Positions 1 to 9,161 of a stretch of 53,466 nt of DNA are shown here, piece after piece. The stretch comes from Bacteroidota bacterium. GTDB lineage: Bacteria; Bacteroidota; Bacteroidia; CAILMK01. The notes beneath the pieces were generated by a model. That model saw nothing but the letters and a program-made list of their open reading frames with translations. It was not told where the DNA came from and ran no database searches. The DNA lies in contig JABDBQ010000015.1 of the NCBI GenBank assembly GCA_013288555.1, positions 1,181 through 54,646 on the forward strand, read 5' to 3'. Made by a program: the position numbers and the translations under genes. How positions within the stretch are numbered: position 1 is the stretch's first letter; every line of letters begins with the position of its first letter.

Positions 1-851
1 TGGTATTCCTGAAAATACAAAACGGGCAGGGATGCATTGATTCACAATCTAAAAAAATAATGATTACCAATTATCCGGTAGCATCGTTTTTATCGCCAAA
101 TGTTTGTGTAGGAATTCCTTTGACTTTTAGTAATTTAACAACCGGCTCCGGACTAAGTTTCTTATGGAATTTCGGAGATACAACTTCAGGTAAATTGAAT
201 TATTCTACTTTACAGAACCCGAGTCATGTTTACAATACTCCAGGCATTTATAATGTAACGTTTTCTGTAACAAACCTGGGAGGCTGTGCTTCTTCAATAG
301 CTCAGAACACAAATGTGACAGTGCAACCAATCGTAAGAAAATGGACTTATAAGGTAAGTAATCAAACAGTGACATTTATCCCGGGAGATACTACTATGAA
401 TACCTATGAATGGTTTTTTGGTACGGGTGACAGTATTTCAGCAAAAAACCCGGTTTATACGTATCAATCCAAAGGTAAATACGATGTGAAACTGGCAGAA
501 ACCAATGCCACAGGTTGTTCAGGTTCTTATTCAGATAGTATCACATTAACCGGGTTGGGCGTGGAAACGATTACAGGTCCTGAAAACAACCTGAATATTA
601 GCATATTCCCAAATCCATTTGAAAGCAAAACGATTGTTAGTTATATACTTACCTGCAAAAGTATAGTTAATGTTTCGATATTTAATATTCAGGGCAAATT
701 GGTGGCAGAGCTTAAAAATGGGACCTATGAAGCTGGAAAGTATCATGATGAATTTGACGCAGTGAAATACAATGCCACGGAGGGGGTCTATCTGGTAAAG
801 ATGACTGTGAACGGAGCGGTATTTACAGGCAGGATCATTCTAATCAAATAA
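1..851 (+). CDS. PKD-repeat T9SS cargo protein, 5'-truncated by window edge
   Basis: The reading frame is open from base 3 to the TAA at 849-851, so this is the C-terminal part of a gene that starts left of the window; the internal ATG at 60 is not a real start. It encodes two PKD-type beta-sandwich repeats (WNFGDTTS and HVYNTPGIYNVTF, then WFFGTGDS and YTYQSKGKYDVKL) and a T9SS type A sorting domain that begins at SIFPNPFESK and ends GRIILIK. PKD repeats are usually adhesive or spacer modules of surface proteins. The segment matches the end of the next gene without any gap, so the two are tandem paralogues. The sorting domain is the only clearly diverged part. The real length is unknown. Confidence 0.85.
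   Translation, partial: VFLKIQNGQGCIDSQSKKIMITNYPVASFLSPNVCVGIPLTFSNLTTGSGLSFLWNFGDTTSGKLNYSTLQNPSHVYNTPGIYNVTFSVTNLGGCASSIAQNTNVTVQPIVRKWTYKVSNQTVTFIPGDTTMNTYEWFFGTGDSISAKNPVYTYQSKGKYDVKLAETNATGCSGSYSDSITLTGLGVETITGPENNLNISIFPNPFESKTIVSYILTCKSIVNVSIFNIQGKLVAELKNGTYEAGKYHDEFDAVKYNATEGVYLVKMTVNGAVFTGRIILIK
1..851 (+). repeat. Direct repeat, left copy (pairs with 3765-4615)
   Basis: Base n matches base n+3764 over 851 bases with no insertion or deletion. The first 475 bases are identical. The first mismatch is at 476, four more follow before about 570, and a divergent patch runs from about 632 to 705 inside the sorting domain. Identity rises again toward the stop codon. Confidence 0.95.
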
Positions 852-985
852 TGTGGTATATAGCCCTTGAACCTGGCAAGAATTGGCAACCTGAATAATC
901 CCGGTTTTGAGGCTCGCAAAAATTGACGGCCGTATCCAATCCTGATAATACAACGCATTCTTTAACTTTTAAATAAATTTTCATT

Positions 986-3900
986 ATGAGTCGGATTTAC
1001 AAAATTCTTGAATATAAAAGACCAGAGCCGGGCTCTGATTCCATAATTAATAAACGTCATTCTGCCATTTTGGGTAGAGGTCGGTTATTTCACTTTTTTA
1101 TGGTGATCGGGCTTTATTTTGCCTCGTCTCTTTTTTCATCTTCAAATGCATCAGCCTGCAGCACATCTTTTACCGGTGACACGATAGTCTGTTCAGGCAT
1201 GAGTTTTAACTACATGGCAAAACTGGCCAGTGGGCACTATTACAAATGGGTAGTAAATGGCGGGAATATAGTTTTTGGTCAAGGGAAAGACAGTTTATGG
1301 GTGAACTGGCCATTACCCGGGACCGGATCGGTGGAACTTTTCGACAGCACCTCTACATGTGTTAGTACTATCACAAAAAAAATTCATATTGGCCTTTCCA
1401 ATGTGGTTCTTAACGAGATGAATTATACAGTTTGGGGAGCAGCCTCAGTGCAACCACCCAACAAAAAATTCATTTTAACTTACGGGGATACCAACGTAAA
1501 TGCTGCAGTCTGGTATAATTATCAGATAAGCCTGAATAAAAATTTTGATTTAAACTTCATTACAAACCAGAATGGACTAGCTGATGGTATCATGTTCGTT
1601 ATGCAAAATTCTGGTTTGAAGTCATACAACAGTTCCGGGCGCGGAAGCGATCTGGGGTACTATAATGCAAGTTCAGGAATTATGGATCAATCAATTGGTA
1701 TAGAACTTGATATATATAAATCGTCCGCTGCTTATGATGATAGTTCCGGCTCCCATCTTAATCTTGTAATGGATAAGTCTCCAACGCCAATACGGCCACA
1801 AGTAAATATTTCTCCTTCTCTAAGTAATGGAAATAACAGAAAACTAAGGATAACATGGGACCGGGATTCCAATCTACTCGAAGTTTATTTTGACGGAAAT
1901 AAAGAATATTCATGGTCTAATGATATTGTGAAAAATGTATTTGGTGGCAACCCAAATGTATGGTTTGGTTTTACCGGGGCTTCAGGCGGAAGTACAGCAC
2001 AACAAAAAGTTTTTGTTGATACACTTATATATAACCAGCCTATTATTACTTCTTCGAAAGACACTATTTGTTCCGGTGATTCGTCTACCCTTACCTCTGT
2101 CTCAAGTTTTGGCGTCGCTTATTCCTGGTCTACAGGCGCGAGTACAAAATCCATCAAAGTTGGGAAAACAGGGACTTATTCTGTAACCGTAACTGACAGT
2201 TCAAATTGTGTTTCAACGGCATCGCACAATATAGTTGTTATGTCAAAAATAACTGCATCATTCTCTGTCTCTAATTTTTGTTTAGGGAGCAATGTCTCTA
2301 TTACTAACAACACGACCCCAACAACAGGTGTAACTTATAAATGGAAATTCGGCAACGGCGATAGTGCAACCGGAAATCCCCCAACTTATTCCTATAACAA
2401 TATAGGAAATTATACTGTGAGTGTAAGCGCTACTAATGGCGGTTGTAAAAGCACAGCCTCAAATCTTGTTACAGTTTATACTCATCCGGGTGGGATGACG
2501 ATTTCTAAAAGCTCGCCTTTTATGGGGCAGTTTAATGCAGGTGATTTGGTGACCTCCGACAACCTATGCCTTGGTGATACAAATACTTATCAGGTCACAG
2601 CGCCGATAGGATACTCCAATTCCAATTATGGTTCCAAATGGGTGATTGCAAGCAAAACTTTTAAAACTGCCGGAGGGACTATTAACACGGATACCATTTT
2701 TAAAAACCCAACCTCCACAAAAAATGCTTATTTCAAATTTTTCCCTTCCAGTAAGTTTGCAGATAGTGTGCTCATTTTAACCATGCATGTGCAATTATTA
2801 CCCGGCGGCAATTGCGATACAGTCATTACACGGTACATACAGGCAAGGCCAAAAGCAGTGTCTAAATTTGCATTTGCCAATGCCTGCAAGGGCTTTCCGG
2901 TAGCTTTTAGTGATTCCAGCACCATTGCGAGTGGGGATGCCACCAGTAACTGGAACTGGAGTTTTGGGGATGGGAATACGTCAGCTTCGCAAAATCCGCA
3001 ACATACTTATGCGAAACCTGGTACATACACCGTAACGCTTACCGCCACTTCAAATGCCAATTGCGGAATACCGATCACTCAAACTGTCACCCAATATCCG
3101 GAGCCTCTCGCTGGTTTTAATGCAGGACCAGTTTGTGATAATGTAAGTTCTCTTTTTAAAGATTCAAGTACCATTACCTCAGGTTCTATTGTGAGCCATG
3201 CTTGGGATTTTGGAAACGGTGCCGGCTCAATTCTTACAAGTCCATCTTATCTTTATTCAAAATCAGGACCATACCATGTAAAACTGGTTGTAACGTCATT
3301 TTATGGATGCAAAGATTCAATTACAAACCTGATACGGGTAGAACCGACTCCTATTGCGATATACAGTTACAAAAACGCCTGTGTAGGAACACCAATTTAT
3401 TTTGTAAATAAGAGTACAGATTCTACAACTGGCACAAAGTATCTCTGGAACTTTGGAGACGCTGTTACGTCAGCTAATGCACAGCCCGCTCATGGTTATG
3501 CATCAAATGGGACATATAGTGCAATACTTACTGTTACATCAAAATATGGATGCATTGACAGTTCTGTTCTGAAAATCACCCCATATCCTGAAACGGTGCC
3601 AAATATTGTATATGCCGGGGCGTGCACAAAAAATGCAGTGGCATTCGGCGATTCTGATAATAATGATGTAGGAGCGACCTATTCCTGGAGATTTGGGGAC
3701 GGGGATTCTACAGTGTCAATAGTTGACACAGTATCACATGTTTATAATGTTGATAGTTCGTATATGGTATTCCTGAAAATACAAAACGGGCAGGGATGCA
3801 TTGATTCACAATCTAAAAAAATAATGATTACCAATTATCCGGTAGCATCGTTTTTATCGCCAAATGTTTGTGTAGGAATTCCTTTGACTTTTAGTAATTT

Positions 3901-4615
3901 AACAACCGGCTCCGGACTAAGTTTCTTATGGAATTTCGGAGATACAACTTCAGGTAAATTGAATTATTCTACTTTACAGAACCCGAGTCATGTTTACAAT
4001 ACTCCAGGCATTTATAATGTAACGTTTTCTGTAACAAACCTGGGAGGCTGTGCTTCTTCAATAGCTCAGAACACAAATGTGACAGTGCAACCAATCGTAA
4101 GAAAATGGACTTATAAGGTAAGTAATCAAACAGTGACATTTATCCCGGGAGATACTACTATGAATACCTATGAATGGTTTTTTGGTACGGGTGACAGTAT
4201 TTCAGCAAAAAACCCGGTTTATACGTATCAATCCAAAGGGAAATACGATGTAAAACTGGCAGAGACCAATGCCACAGGTTGTTCAGGTTCTTATTCAGAT
4301 AGTATCACACTAACCGGGTTGGGCGTGGAAACGGTTACAGGTCCTGAAAACAACCTGAATATTAGCATATTCCCAAATCCATTTGAAAGCAAAACCATAA
4401 TCAGCTATACAATTCCCTGCATCAGTACGGTGAATGTTTCCGTTTATGATTTGCAAGGCAAATTGGTGGCTGAGCTTAAAAATGGGACCTATGAAGTCGG
4501 AAAATACCAGGATGAATTTGATGCCGTGAAATACAATGCCACAGATGGGGTTTATCTGGTAAAGATGACCGTGAACGGAGAGGTATTTACAGGCAGGATC
4601 GTTGAGATGAAATAA
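986..4615 (+). CDS. Large surface protein: L-type lectin-like domain, PKD repeats, T9SS type A sorting domain
   Basis: 1209 aa. A long N-terminal region leads to a hydrophobic segment at about 37-57 (FFMVIGLYFASSLFSS), read as a signal peptide with an extended n-region. Residues about 140-350 resemble the legume/bacterial L-type lectin fold (GLADGIMFVMQNS, SIGIELDIYKS, VWFGFTGASGG). An Ig-like segment (about 355-415) and about seven PKD-like repeats follow, with cores such as WSFGDG, WDFGNG, WNFGDA and WRFGDG. The last ~90 residues are a T9SS type A sorting domain (SIFPNPFESK to GRIVEMK). The likely role is a secreted or cell-surface carbohydrate-binding adhesin; the ligand cannot be told. 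It lies 134 bp after the truncated paralogue, and its last 851 bp duplicate that gene. Confidence 0.88.
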   Translation: MSRIYKILEYKRPEPGSDSIINKRHSAILGRGRLFHFFMVIGLYFASSLFSSSNASACSTSFTGDTIVCSGMSFNYMAKLASGHYYKWVVNGGNIVFGQGKDSLWVNWPLPGTGSVELFDSTSTCVSTITKKIHIGLSNVVLNEMNYTVWGAASVQPPNKKFILTYGDTNVNAAVWYNYQISLNKNFDLNFITNQNGLADGIMFVMQNSGLKSYNSSGRGSDLGYYNASSGIMDQSIGIELDIYKSSAAYDDSSGSHLNLVMDKSPTPIRPQVNISPSLSNGNNRKLRITWDRDSNLLEVYFDGNKEYSWSNDIVKNVFGGNPNVWFGFTGASGGSTAQQKVFVDTLIYNQPIITSSKDTICSGDSSTLTSVSSFGVAYSWSTGASTKSIKVGKTGTYSVTVTDSSNCVSTASHNIVVMSKITASFSVSNFCLGSNVSITNNTTPTTGVTYKWKFGNGDSATGNPPTYSYNNIGNYTVSVSATNGGCKSTASNLVTVYTHPGGMTISKSSPFMGQFNAGDLVTSDNLCLGDTNTYQVTAPIGYSNSNYGSKWVIASKTFKTAGGTINTDTIFKNPTSTKNAYFKFFPSSKFADSVLILTMHVQLLPGGNCDTVITRYIQARPKAVSKFAFANACKGFPVAFSDSSTIASGDATSNWNWSFGDGNTSASQNPQHTYAKPGTYTVTLTATSNANCGIPITQTVTQYPEPLAGFNAGPVCDNVSSLFKDSSTITSGSIVSHAWDFGNGAGSILTSPSYLYSKSGPYHVKLVVTSFYGCKDSITNLIRVEPTPIAIYSYKNACVGTPIYFVNKSTDSTTGTKYLWNFGDAVTSANAQPAHGYASNGTYSAILTVTSKYGCIDSSVLKITPYPETVPNIVYAGACTKNAVAFGDSDNNDVGATYSWRFGDGDSTVSIVDTVSHVYNVDSSYMVFLKIQNGQGCIDSQSKKIMITNYPVASFLSPNVCVGIPLTFSNLTTGSGLSFLWNFGDTTSGKLNYSTLQNPSHVYNTPGIYNVTFSVTNLGGCASSIAQNTNVTVQPIVRKWTYKVSNQTVTFIPGDTTMNTYEWFFGTGDSISAKNPVYTYQSKGKYDVKLAETNATGCSGSYSDSITLTGLGVETVTGPENNLNISIFPNPFESKTIISYTIPCISTVNVSVYDLQGKLVAELKNGTYEVGKYQDEFDAVKYNATDGVYLVKMTVNGEVFTGRIVEMK
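3765..4615 (+). repeat. Direct repeat, right copy (pairs with 1-851)
   Basis: Covers the last two PKD repeats and the sorting domain of the 1209-aa protein. See the left copy for the pattern of identity. Confidence 0.95.
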
Positions 4616-5312
4616 GAAAAAGAGCGAGATTTGTGCGGAGAGCGAAAGAAACAGTGGGTGGGTTCCGTACTTTCGCTCCCCACACTCTTGCCTTGGAGGC
4701 ATTTATCCTGAATATAATACTCCGGTGGCGCAAATTTTACCGAGAGAGATTCGTGATTCCGGGCATTCTCAGTACAGGTGGACAGGCTATCTCCAACGGC
4801 TTTTTGGATTATACGCCTTTAGAGAAGGTCCGAAAACAGAAGCGCGAAATCTCATGCGCGAAGCCATTTCCAAATTTCCAAATCTATTTCTTTTTTGGCA
4901 CGATATTTGTAAATATGACAACTATTTTGTCAAATACCAGAACCTATGCCAACCTCCTCCAAAATCCGTCCACAACACCTCGCAACCGTGCATGCGCTTG
5001 TGTTCACTTTAAACCCTGTAAACCAAAATGATAGCGCTCCCCAAACTGAAAAGGGTATGCCAAACGGTACAAATGTACACCCAAACGTGACACTTAACAC
5101 CATCAATATCAGCATATAAGCTAACAAATCAAAAGAAAAAACACAAAAATGCACACCATAGTGAACAGACAAATGATAGAAAGAGAGGAAGAAATAAAAA
5201 AAATGCATGCTATCAGTGCATTTCACTTCACACCTCTTACTTCTCACTTCTTTCCTCTTACTTCTCACTTCTTACCCGCTATTTCTTCAATTCTATTATC
5301 TTCGCTTTAAAA
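4616..5312. other. 697-bp intergenic region without a supportable gene
   Basis: The region holds a 9-bp inverted repeat, GAGCGAAAG (4640-4648) and CTTTCGCTC (4670-4678), 25 bases after the PKD gene stop; it could fold in the transcript but has no T-run. A smaller inverted repeat, TGACAA-5-TTGTCA, lies near 4916-4932. Low-complexity TTACTTCTCACTTCTT sequence ends the region. Short open frames on both strands have no family likeness and no promoter. Confidence 0.6.
5234..5277 (-). repeat. Dispersed GAGAAGT-type intergenic repeat
   Basis: On the plus strand the unit CTCTTACTTCTCACTTCTT occurs twice in tandem with a short spacer. The same wording recurs at 12808-12897 and 20654-20680, always between genes. 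Confidence 0.8.
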
Positions 5313-6002
5313 TTGAATCCCTTGAAAATACTGGTCGTAGCAGATGAACCCAGGCAATCAGAATTGCTGCATAAACTAAGAAAAGCGGATGCCGTTGACG
5401 CGCTCAATGAGGAGGAGTTTTTCGAATTCGATGATTTTGATAGTTACGATGCTATTTTTGACCTGAATTTCGAAAACCATATCGAAGCACTCGAAGAATA
5501 TGCTGCCCTGCGAAATACATTGATCGTTGTTTCCGGGATCAAAACAGCTCTGTGTGAACTGGTATATCTGGAAGAATTTGATGAGGAGGTTAACCTGGTC
5601 GGGCTCTGTGACCTTCCCGGGCTGATCAATCGCGATAAAGCGGAAATAAGCCTTCTCAACGAAGGTGATTCCATCAAAGCCATAGCGTTCTTCAAATCAC
5701 TTGACTGGCCATGCATCATCATCAAAGACCGGGTAGGCATGGTGACGCCAAGAATTATACTCATGATCATCAATGAAGCTAGCTATACGCTGCAGGAAGG
5801 GACAGCAAGCATTGACGATATTGATTCCAGCATGAAACTGGGTACCAATTATCCCTTCGGCCCGTTTGAATGGTGTGATAAAATAGGGGTTGAAAATGTG
5901 TACGAAACACTTGAAGCAATATATCACGATACCCATGATGAACGGTATAAGGTCTGTCCCTTACTGAAAACGAAGTATCTGAAAGGCGAAAACTGGTATT
6001 GA
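5313..6002 (+). CDS. 3-hydroxyacyl-CoA dehydrogenase-like protein, probably not catalytic
   Basis: 229 aa. The C-terminal part (about 140-229: GMVTPRIILMIINEA, then GTNYPFGPFEWCDKIG) matches the 3HCDH C-terminal domain, which in active enzymes helps bind acyl-CoA and form the dimer. The N-terminal half keeps the outline of a Rossmann fold (KILVVADEP) but lacks the Gly-rich NAD motif. Where active enzymes have a catalytic GLHFFNP, this protein reads GLCDLPG, so the catalytic His appears to be Cys. The first half is very acidic. There is no ATG near the 5' end; TTG at 5313 is the best start (the next candidate is TTG at 5322). Family assignment is firm for the C-terminal half; loss of activity is inference. 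Confidence 0.75.
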   Translation: MNPLKILVVADEPRQSELLHKLRKADAVDALNEEEFFEFDDFDSYDAIFDLNFENHIEALEEYAALRNTLIVVSGIKTALCELVYLEEFDEEVNLVGLCDLPGLINRDKAEISLLNEGDSIKAIAFFKSLDWPCIIIKDRVGMVTPRIILMIINEASYTLQEGTASIDDIDSSMKLGTNYPFGPFEWCDKIGVENVYETLEAIYHDTHDERYKVCPLLKTKYLKGENWY

Positions 6003-6046
6003 ACACTTTATGTCTTTAGCCAAAAAAAAAGTAAAAATATTTTTGC

Positions 6047-6054
6047 TACCTTTG
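6047..6054 (+). promoter_or_regulatory. Bacteroidota -7 element (TACCTTTG) for the universal stress protein gene
   Basis: TACCTTTG fits TAnnTTTG and lies 20 bases before the ATG. No TTTG is seen at the -33 position; an A-rich tract occupies it. Confidence 0.55.
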
Positions 6055-6074
6055 TGGCCTAAAAATCAAACATT

Positions 6075-7004
6075 ATGGAAAATAGTAAAGGCAATCTGAC
6101 AAATTCAACCCTCGTACCTTTAGACTTTTCAGAAAGTTCATTGTACGCACTTGACCATGCTGCAGCAATCGCAAGCGCACTGAACGAAAATAATAAAATA
6201 ACACTGCTTCATATTATTGAAAGCGGAAGTTTTGCACCCGTAAAAGAAGTTGGACATATTACTTCCGACATCAATAGTCATGACGCACTGGCCATTGAAG
6301 GCGCTTTAAACCGGATGCATAAAATTGCAAATGACCATAATAAAGGCAATATAGAATATAGTTACATTGTGGCCTCCGGTAAAGCTTACCGCGAAATAGC
6401 AAGAATAGCTGAAGAAATTGAAGCAGATAATATAGTAATGGGAACGCATGGAGCCTCGGGCATCCAGGCATTTGCGGGTAGCAATGCTTCCAAGGTAATC
6501 CAGCTTGCGCCATGCCCGGTGGTGGTTATCAAAAACAAACCTATAAACACGCAGGGATTTAAAAATATCGTTCTGCCGCTTGATCTCACACAGGAAACCA
6601 GGCAAAAAGTAAATTTTGCAGTAAAACTGGCGCAACATTATGATTCTACTGTTCATTTGCTTAGCATGAGCGACTCTGATGAATTTCTCGCTACCAGGCT
6701 TGAAAATAACCTGAACCAGGTTGAAATGTATCTTACTGAAAGAGGCATAAAGACAACAGCTACAACCCTCGATGCATCTGGCGGAAACTTTGTTAAACAA
6801 ACCCTTGTCTGGGCTGAAGGCAAAGGTGCTGATCTCATCATTATCATGTCTCAGCAGGATAAAGAACTTCGTGAATACATCTTTGGCGCTTATGCCCAGC
6901 AGATTGTAAATAAATCAAATATCCCGGTAATGACGGTTAATCCACGTCCTGAACTTGAAGGGATTATAGACAACACCATCGGCTCCGGAATTTACAGGCA
7001 TTAG
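6075..7004 (+). CDS. Tandem-domain universal stress protein (UspA family)
   Basis: 309 aa, two UspA-fold domains (about 10-153 and 160-295). Domain 1 begins TLVPLDFSESS and carries the nucleotide-binding signature GTHGASG followed by GSNAS, as in ATP-binding Usp proteins. Domain 2 begins NIVLPLDLTQET, but its signature region (IIIMSQQDKELREYIFGAY) lacks the glycines, so only the first domain is likely to bind ATP. Usp proteins are cytoplasmic factors raised during starvation and other stress. The gene stands alone, with its own promoter, and converges on the M1 peptidase gene 21 bp away. Confidence 0.92.
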   Translation: MENSKGNLTNSTLVPLDFSESSLYALDHAAAIASALNENNKITLLHIIESGSFAPVKEVGHITSDINSHDALAIEGALNRMHKIANDHNKGNIEYSYIVASGKAYREIARIAEEIEADNIVMGTHGASGIQAFAGSNASKVIQLAPCPVVVIKNKPINTQGFKNIVLPLDLTQETRQKVNFAVKLAQHYDSTVHLLSMSDSDEFLATRLENNLNQVEMYLTERGIKTTATTLDASGGNFVKQTLVWAEGKGADLIIIMSQQDKELREYIFGAYAQQIVNKSNIPVMTVNPRPELEGIIDNTIGSGIYRH

Positions 7005-7025
7005 GAGACAAGAAGTTACAGAAAA

Positions 7026-8963
7026 TCAGAGCTTCATAAACTTTTCCTGGAATGTAGTGGCAGCGTTTTTATATCTGATGATATATACGCCATTTGCAAA
7101 ATTACTAACATCAATATTGATCAGATTTGATTCGATGTTTATATTGTCATAAAGCAATTTGCCACTCATATCATAGATTTCAACTGCAGCATTTGAAGAT
7201 GTGCCTGGCTGGTGAATATTTATAGTAAGTACATCCTCGGCGGGATTGGGATAAATCCCAACCGGGGTACCGGGTAAAGAATCAAGCGGAAAAACATCAT
7301 AAGATGCTATGAGCCATTGCTCAGGATCGGGTATAAGAGAATCTACTTTACCATTTATGGGTATTACAAAGTTTTGTGATGCACTTGTAAGGGTAAGATT
7401 GAAAATGGTATCCCTGCCACCTATACGAATATCAATCGGAACGGGAAGATAGAAAAAACGAACGTATGGATCTGTTTGAGTTTGACTAATCTTTATTTTT
7501 AATTGGTTGGATGTCTGACTCCAATATATATTATACATAGGGTAACCCTGGCCGTAAATCCATTCCTTGAAAAAGCTGTCAAGTTTAAGACCAGAAGCGG
7601 ATTCAAAATGATGTTGAAGATCAATTGTATTGGCGAAGAAATATGCCAGATTCTTATCAGCGAGATAGTTACGGCAGCCATTAAAAAAAGCGGAATCACC
7701 CATAATAAATTCAAGCATTCGCAAAACATAACCTGCCTTACAATAAGTAAGGCCATAGCTGAAAATGCGGTCCACTGAAGTAGTATCATCAACATATATG
7801 CTTCCGGAAGTCTCCTGCAAGGCAATTCCAAGGTTAGAATTTTTCCATATTTGCCAGGCTTTTGCTCCAATGATATTTTTCTCTGCCAATCCTTCGCAGA
7901 ATACTGCAAAGCCCTCGTTGAGCCATATATCTTTCCAGGATCCGCATGTAACTTTATCACCAAACCAATGATGTGCCATTTCATGAGAAATAAGAGAGAA
8001 CTCCATATTCCTCACAAAACTCATCGTTTGATGTTCCATACCTCCACCATAATCAAACTCTGCCTGTCCGTATTTTTCAAGATCAAATGGATACCTGCCA
8101 AAAAATTTGACATATAATTCCATCGTGTTCTTCGCAAGTAATGAAGGATTATGGAATGTCGCAGAATCTTCAGGATATACATAATTTAAAATCAACAAAC
8201 TATCGCCTGGATTTGGCCCGACGTGCGCGTAAAGATTGTACTGGGAATAATTGGTCACTGCAATACCCACCAAATAAGTTGCAATGGGATACCTGTGTTT
8301 CCAATGAAAAGTTACCGTAGTATCATGAATGATTGTACTAACCAATATACCGTTACTCGCCGCAAGATTTCCCACACGTGTTTTCACATAAATATCAATA
8401 GAATCAGCCTTATCTATAAGGCTTTGTTTGCATGGCCACCAGTCTTCAGCACCGTAAGGTTCAGACAAAGTCCATATATCCGGCACGTTATTATGATAAT
8501 TCTGTACGATAGATTCCTGGGTATTATAAGGAATACCCTCATAGTATATTGTGACAGAATCTACTATTCCCATTGGGGGTGATTTCGGCAGGTTGACAAG
8601 CAATTCACTGGCAGCAGAATTTTTACTATTTGCTGTCTTTTTACCGTGGTAGATTACTGAGTCTACATTGAGGTCCGGATTCATATCAAACCCGATCTGG
8701 GTAAGAGTGGCAGCGGTGGGTTTATAATACATTGTCACCGAACCTTTAATATAAAAAGCCTTTGGATTTACTTCCCAGTAATTCCGGTAATACGTCACAT
8801 CATAATCATATTCAGCTGTATTGTGCTCGGAAAAAGAAGCAAGCCTTTGCTGGTTTGCAGCCTCCCAATAAGCAAGATTACGATTGCTAAAGTCCTGTGC
8901 TTTGACCTCAGAGTATAAAAAAATTGTAATTAAGGCGACAAGATATATAAAATCCTTTTTCAT
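7026..8963 (-). CDS. Secreted M1-family zinc aminopeptidase with T9SS type A sorting domain
   Basis: 645 aa. A signal peptide (about 1-22, ending EVKAQ) is followed by the M1 fold. The substrate-binding GxMEN-like loop reads GGGMEHQ. The zinc site HEMAHHW lies at about 327-333, with the third ligand Glu in WLNEGFA 18 residues on. A C-terminal domain starting at VGIYPNPAED (about 567) and ending EKFMKL is a T9SS type A sorting signal, so the enzyme should be released outside or anchored on the surface rather than work in the cytoplasm like PepN. It probably trims peptides from extracellular protein. It is transcribed away from the perR block. Confidence 0.92.
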   Translation of the reverse strand: MKKDFIYLVALITIFLYSEVKAQDFSNRNLAYWEAANQQRLASFSEHNTAEYDYDVTYYRNYWEVNPKAFYIKGSVTMYYKPTAATLTQIGFDMNPDLNVDSVIYHGKKTANSKNSAASELLVNLPKSPPMGIVDSVTIYYEGIPYNTQESIVQNYHNNVPDIWTLSEPYGAEDWWPCKQSLIDKADSIDIYVKTRVGNLAASNGILVSTIIHDTTVTFHWKHRYPIATYLVGIAVTNYSQYNLYAHVGPNPGDSLLILNYVYPEDSATFHNPSLLAKNTMELYVKFFGRYPFDLEKYGQAEFDYGGGMEHQTMSFVRNMEFSLISHEMAHHWFGDKVTCGSWKDIWLNEGFAVFCEGLAEKNIIGAKAWQIWKNSNLGIALQETSGSIYVDDTTSVDRIFSYGLTYCKAGYVLRMLEFIMGDSAFFNGCRNYLADKNLAYFFANTIDLQHHFESASGLKLDSFFKEWIYGQGYPMYNIYWSQTSNQLKIKISQTQTDPYVRFFYLPVPIDIRIGGRDTIFNLTLTSASQNFVIPINGKVDSLIPDPEQWLIASYDVFPLDSLPGTPVGIYPNPAEDVLTINIHQPGTSSNAAVEIYDMSGKLLYDNINIESNLINIDVSNFANGVYIIRYKNAATTFQEKFMKL

Positions 8964-8974
8964 GGCATCTGATA

Positions 8975-8982
8975 CAAATATA
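8975..8982 (-). promoter_or_regulatory. Bacteroidota -7 element (TATATTTG) for the M1 peptidase gene
   Basis: Read on the minus strand, TATATTTG fits TAnnTTTG and ends 11 bases before the ATG at 8963, implying a very short leader. Confidence 0.45.
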
Positions 8983-9113
8983 GCAAATGGGTATCATCTT
9001 TCCATAAACGGTTATATCCTTCAATTGGTATAGATGGATAATACCATATCAACCGGTAAAAAAATTAACAAATAATTCTAACAATGATCATATCGTATTT
9101 AAAATTTTCAATC

Positions 9114-9143
9114 TACCTTTGCACTTATTAAGAATCATTCTTA
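9114..9143 (+). promoter_or_regulatory. perR promoter with overlapping PerR-box-like operator
   Basis: TACCTTTG (9114-9121) fits the -7 consensus. Seven bases on lies a perfect 7-1-7 inverted repeat, TAAGAATCATTCTTA (9129-9143), matching the geometry of Fur-family boxes and close to the PerR box TTATAATnATTATAA. It would cover the transcription start, so binding should repress. Autoregulation by the following PerR-like gene is the simplest reading. Confidence 0.7.
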
Positions 9144-9161
9144 TTTAGGATATAATCTTAA

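Noticed and set aside
4633-5031. Overlapping frames of 95-132 codons after the PKD gene
   Set aside because: Composition is mixed, there is no promoter or family likeness, and they end in low-complexity sequence.
4930-5268. Minus-strand frame of 112 codons with hydrophobic parts
   Set aside because: It begins in the TTACTTCTCACTTC repeat and lacks any recognisable start region or family.
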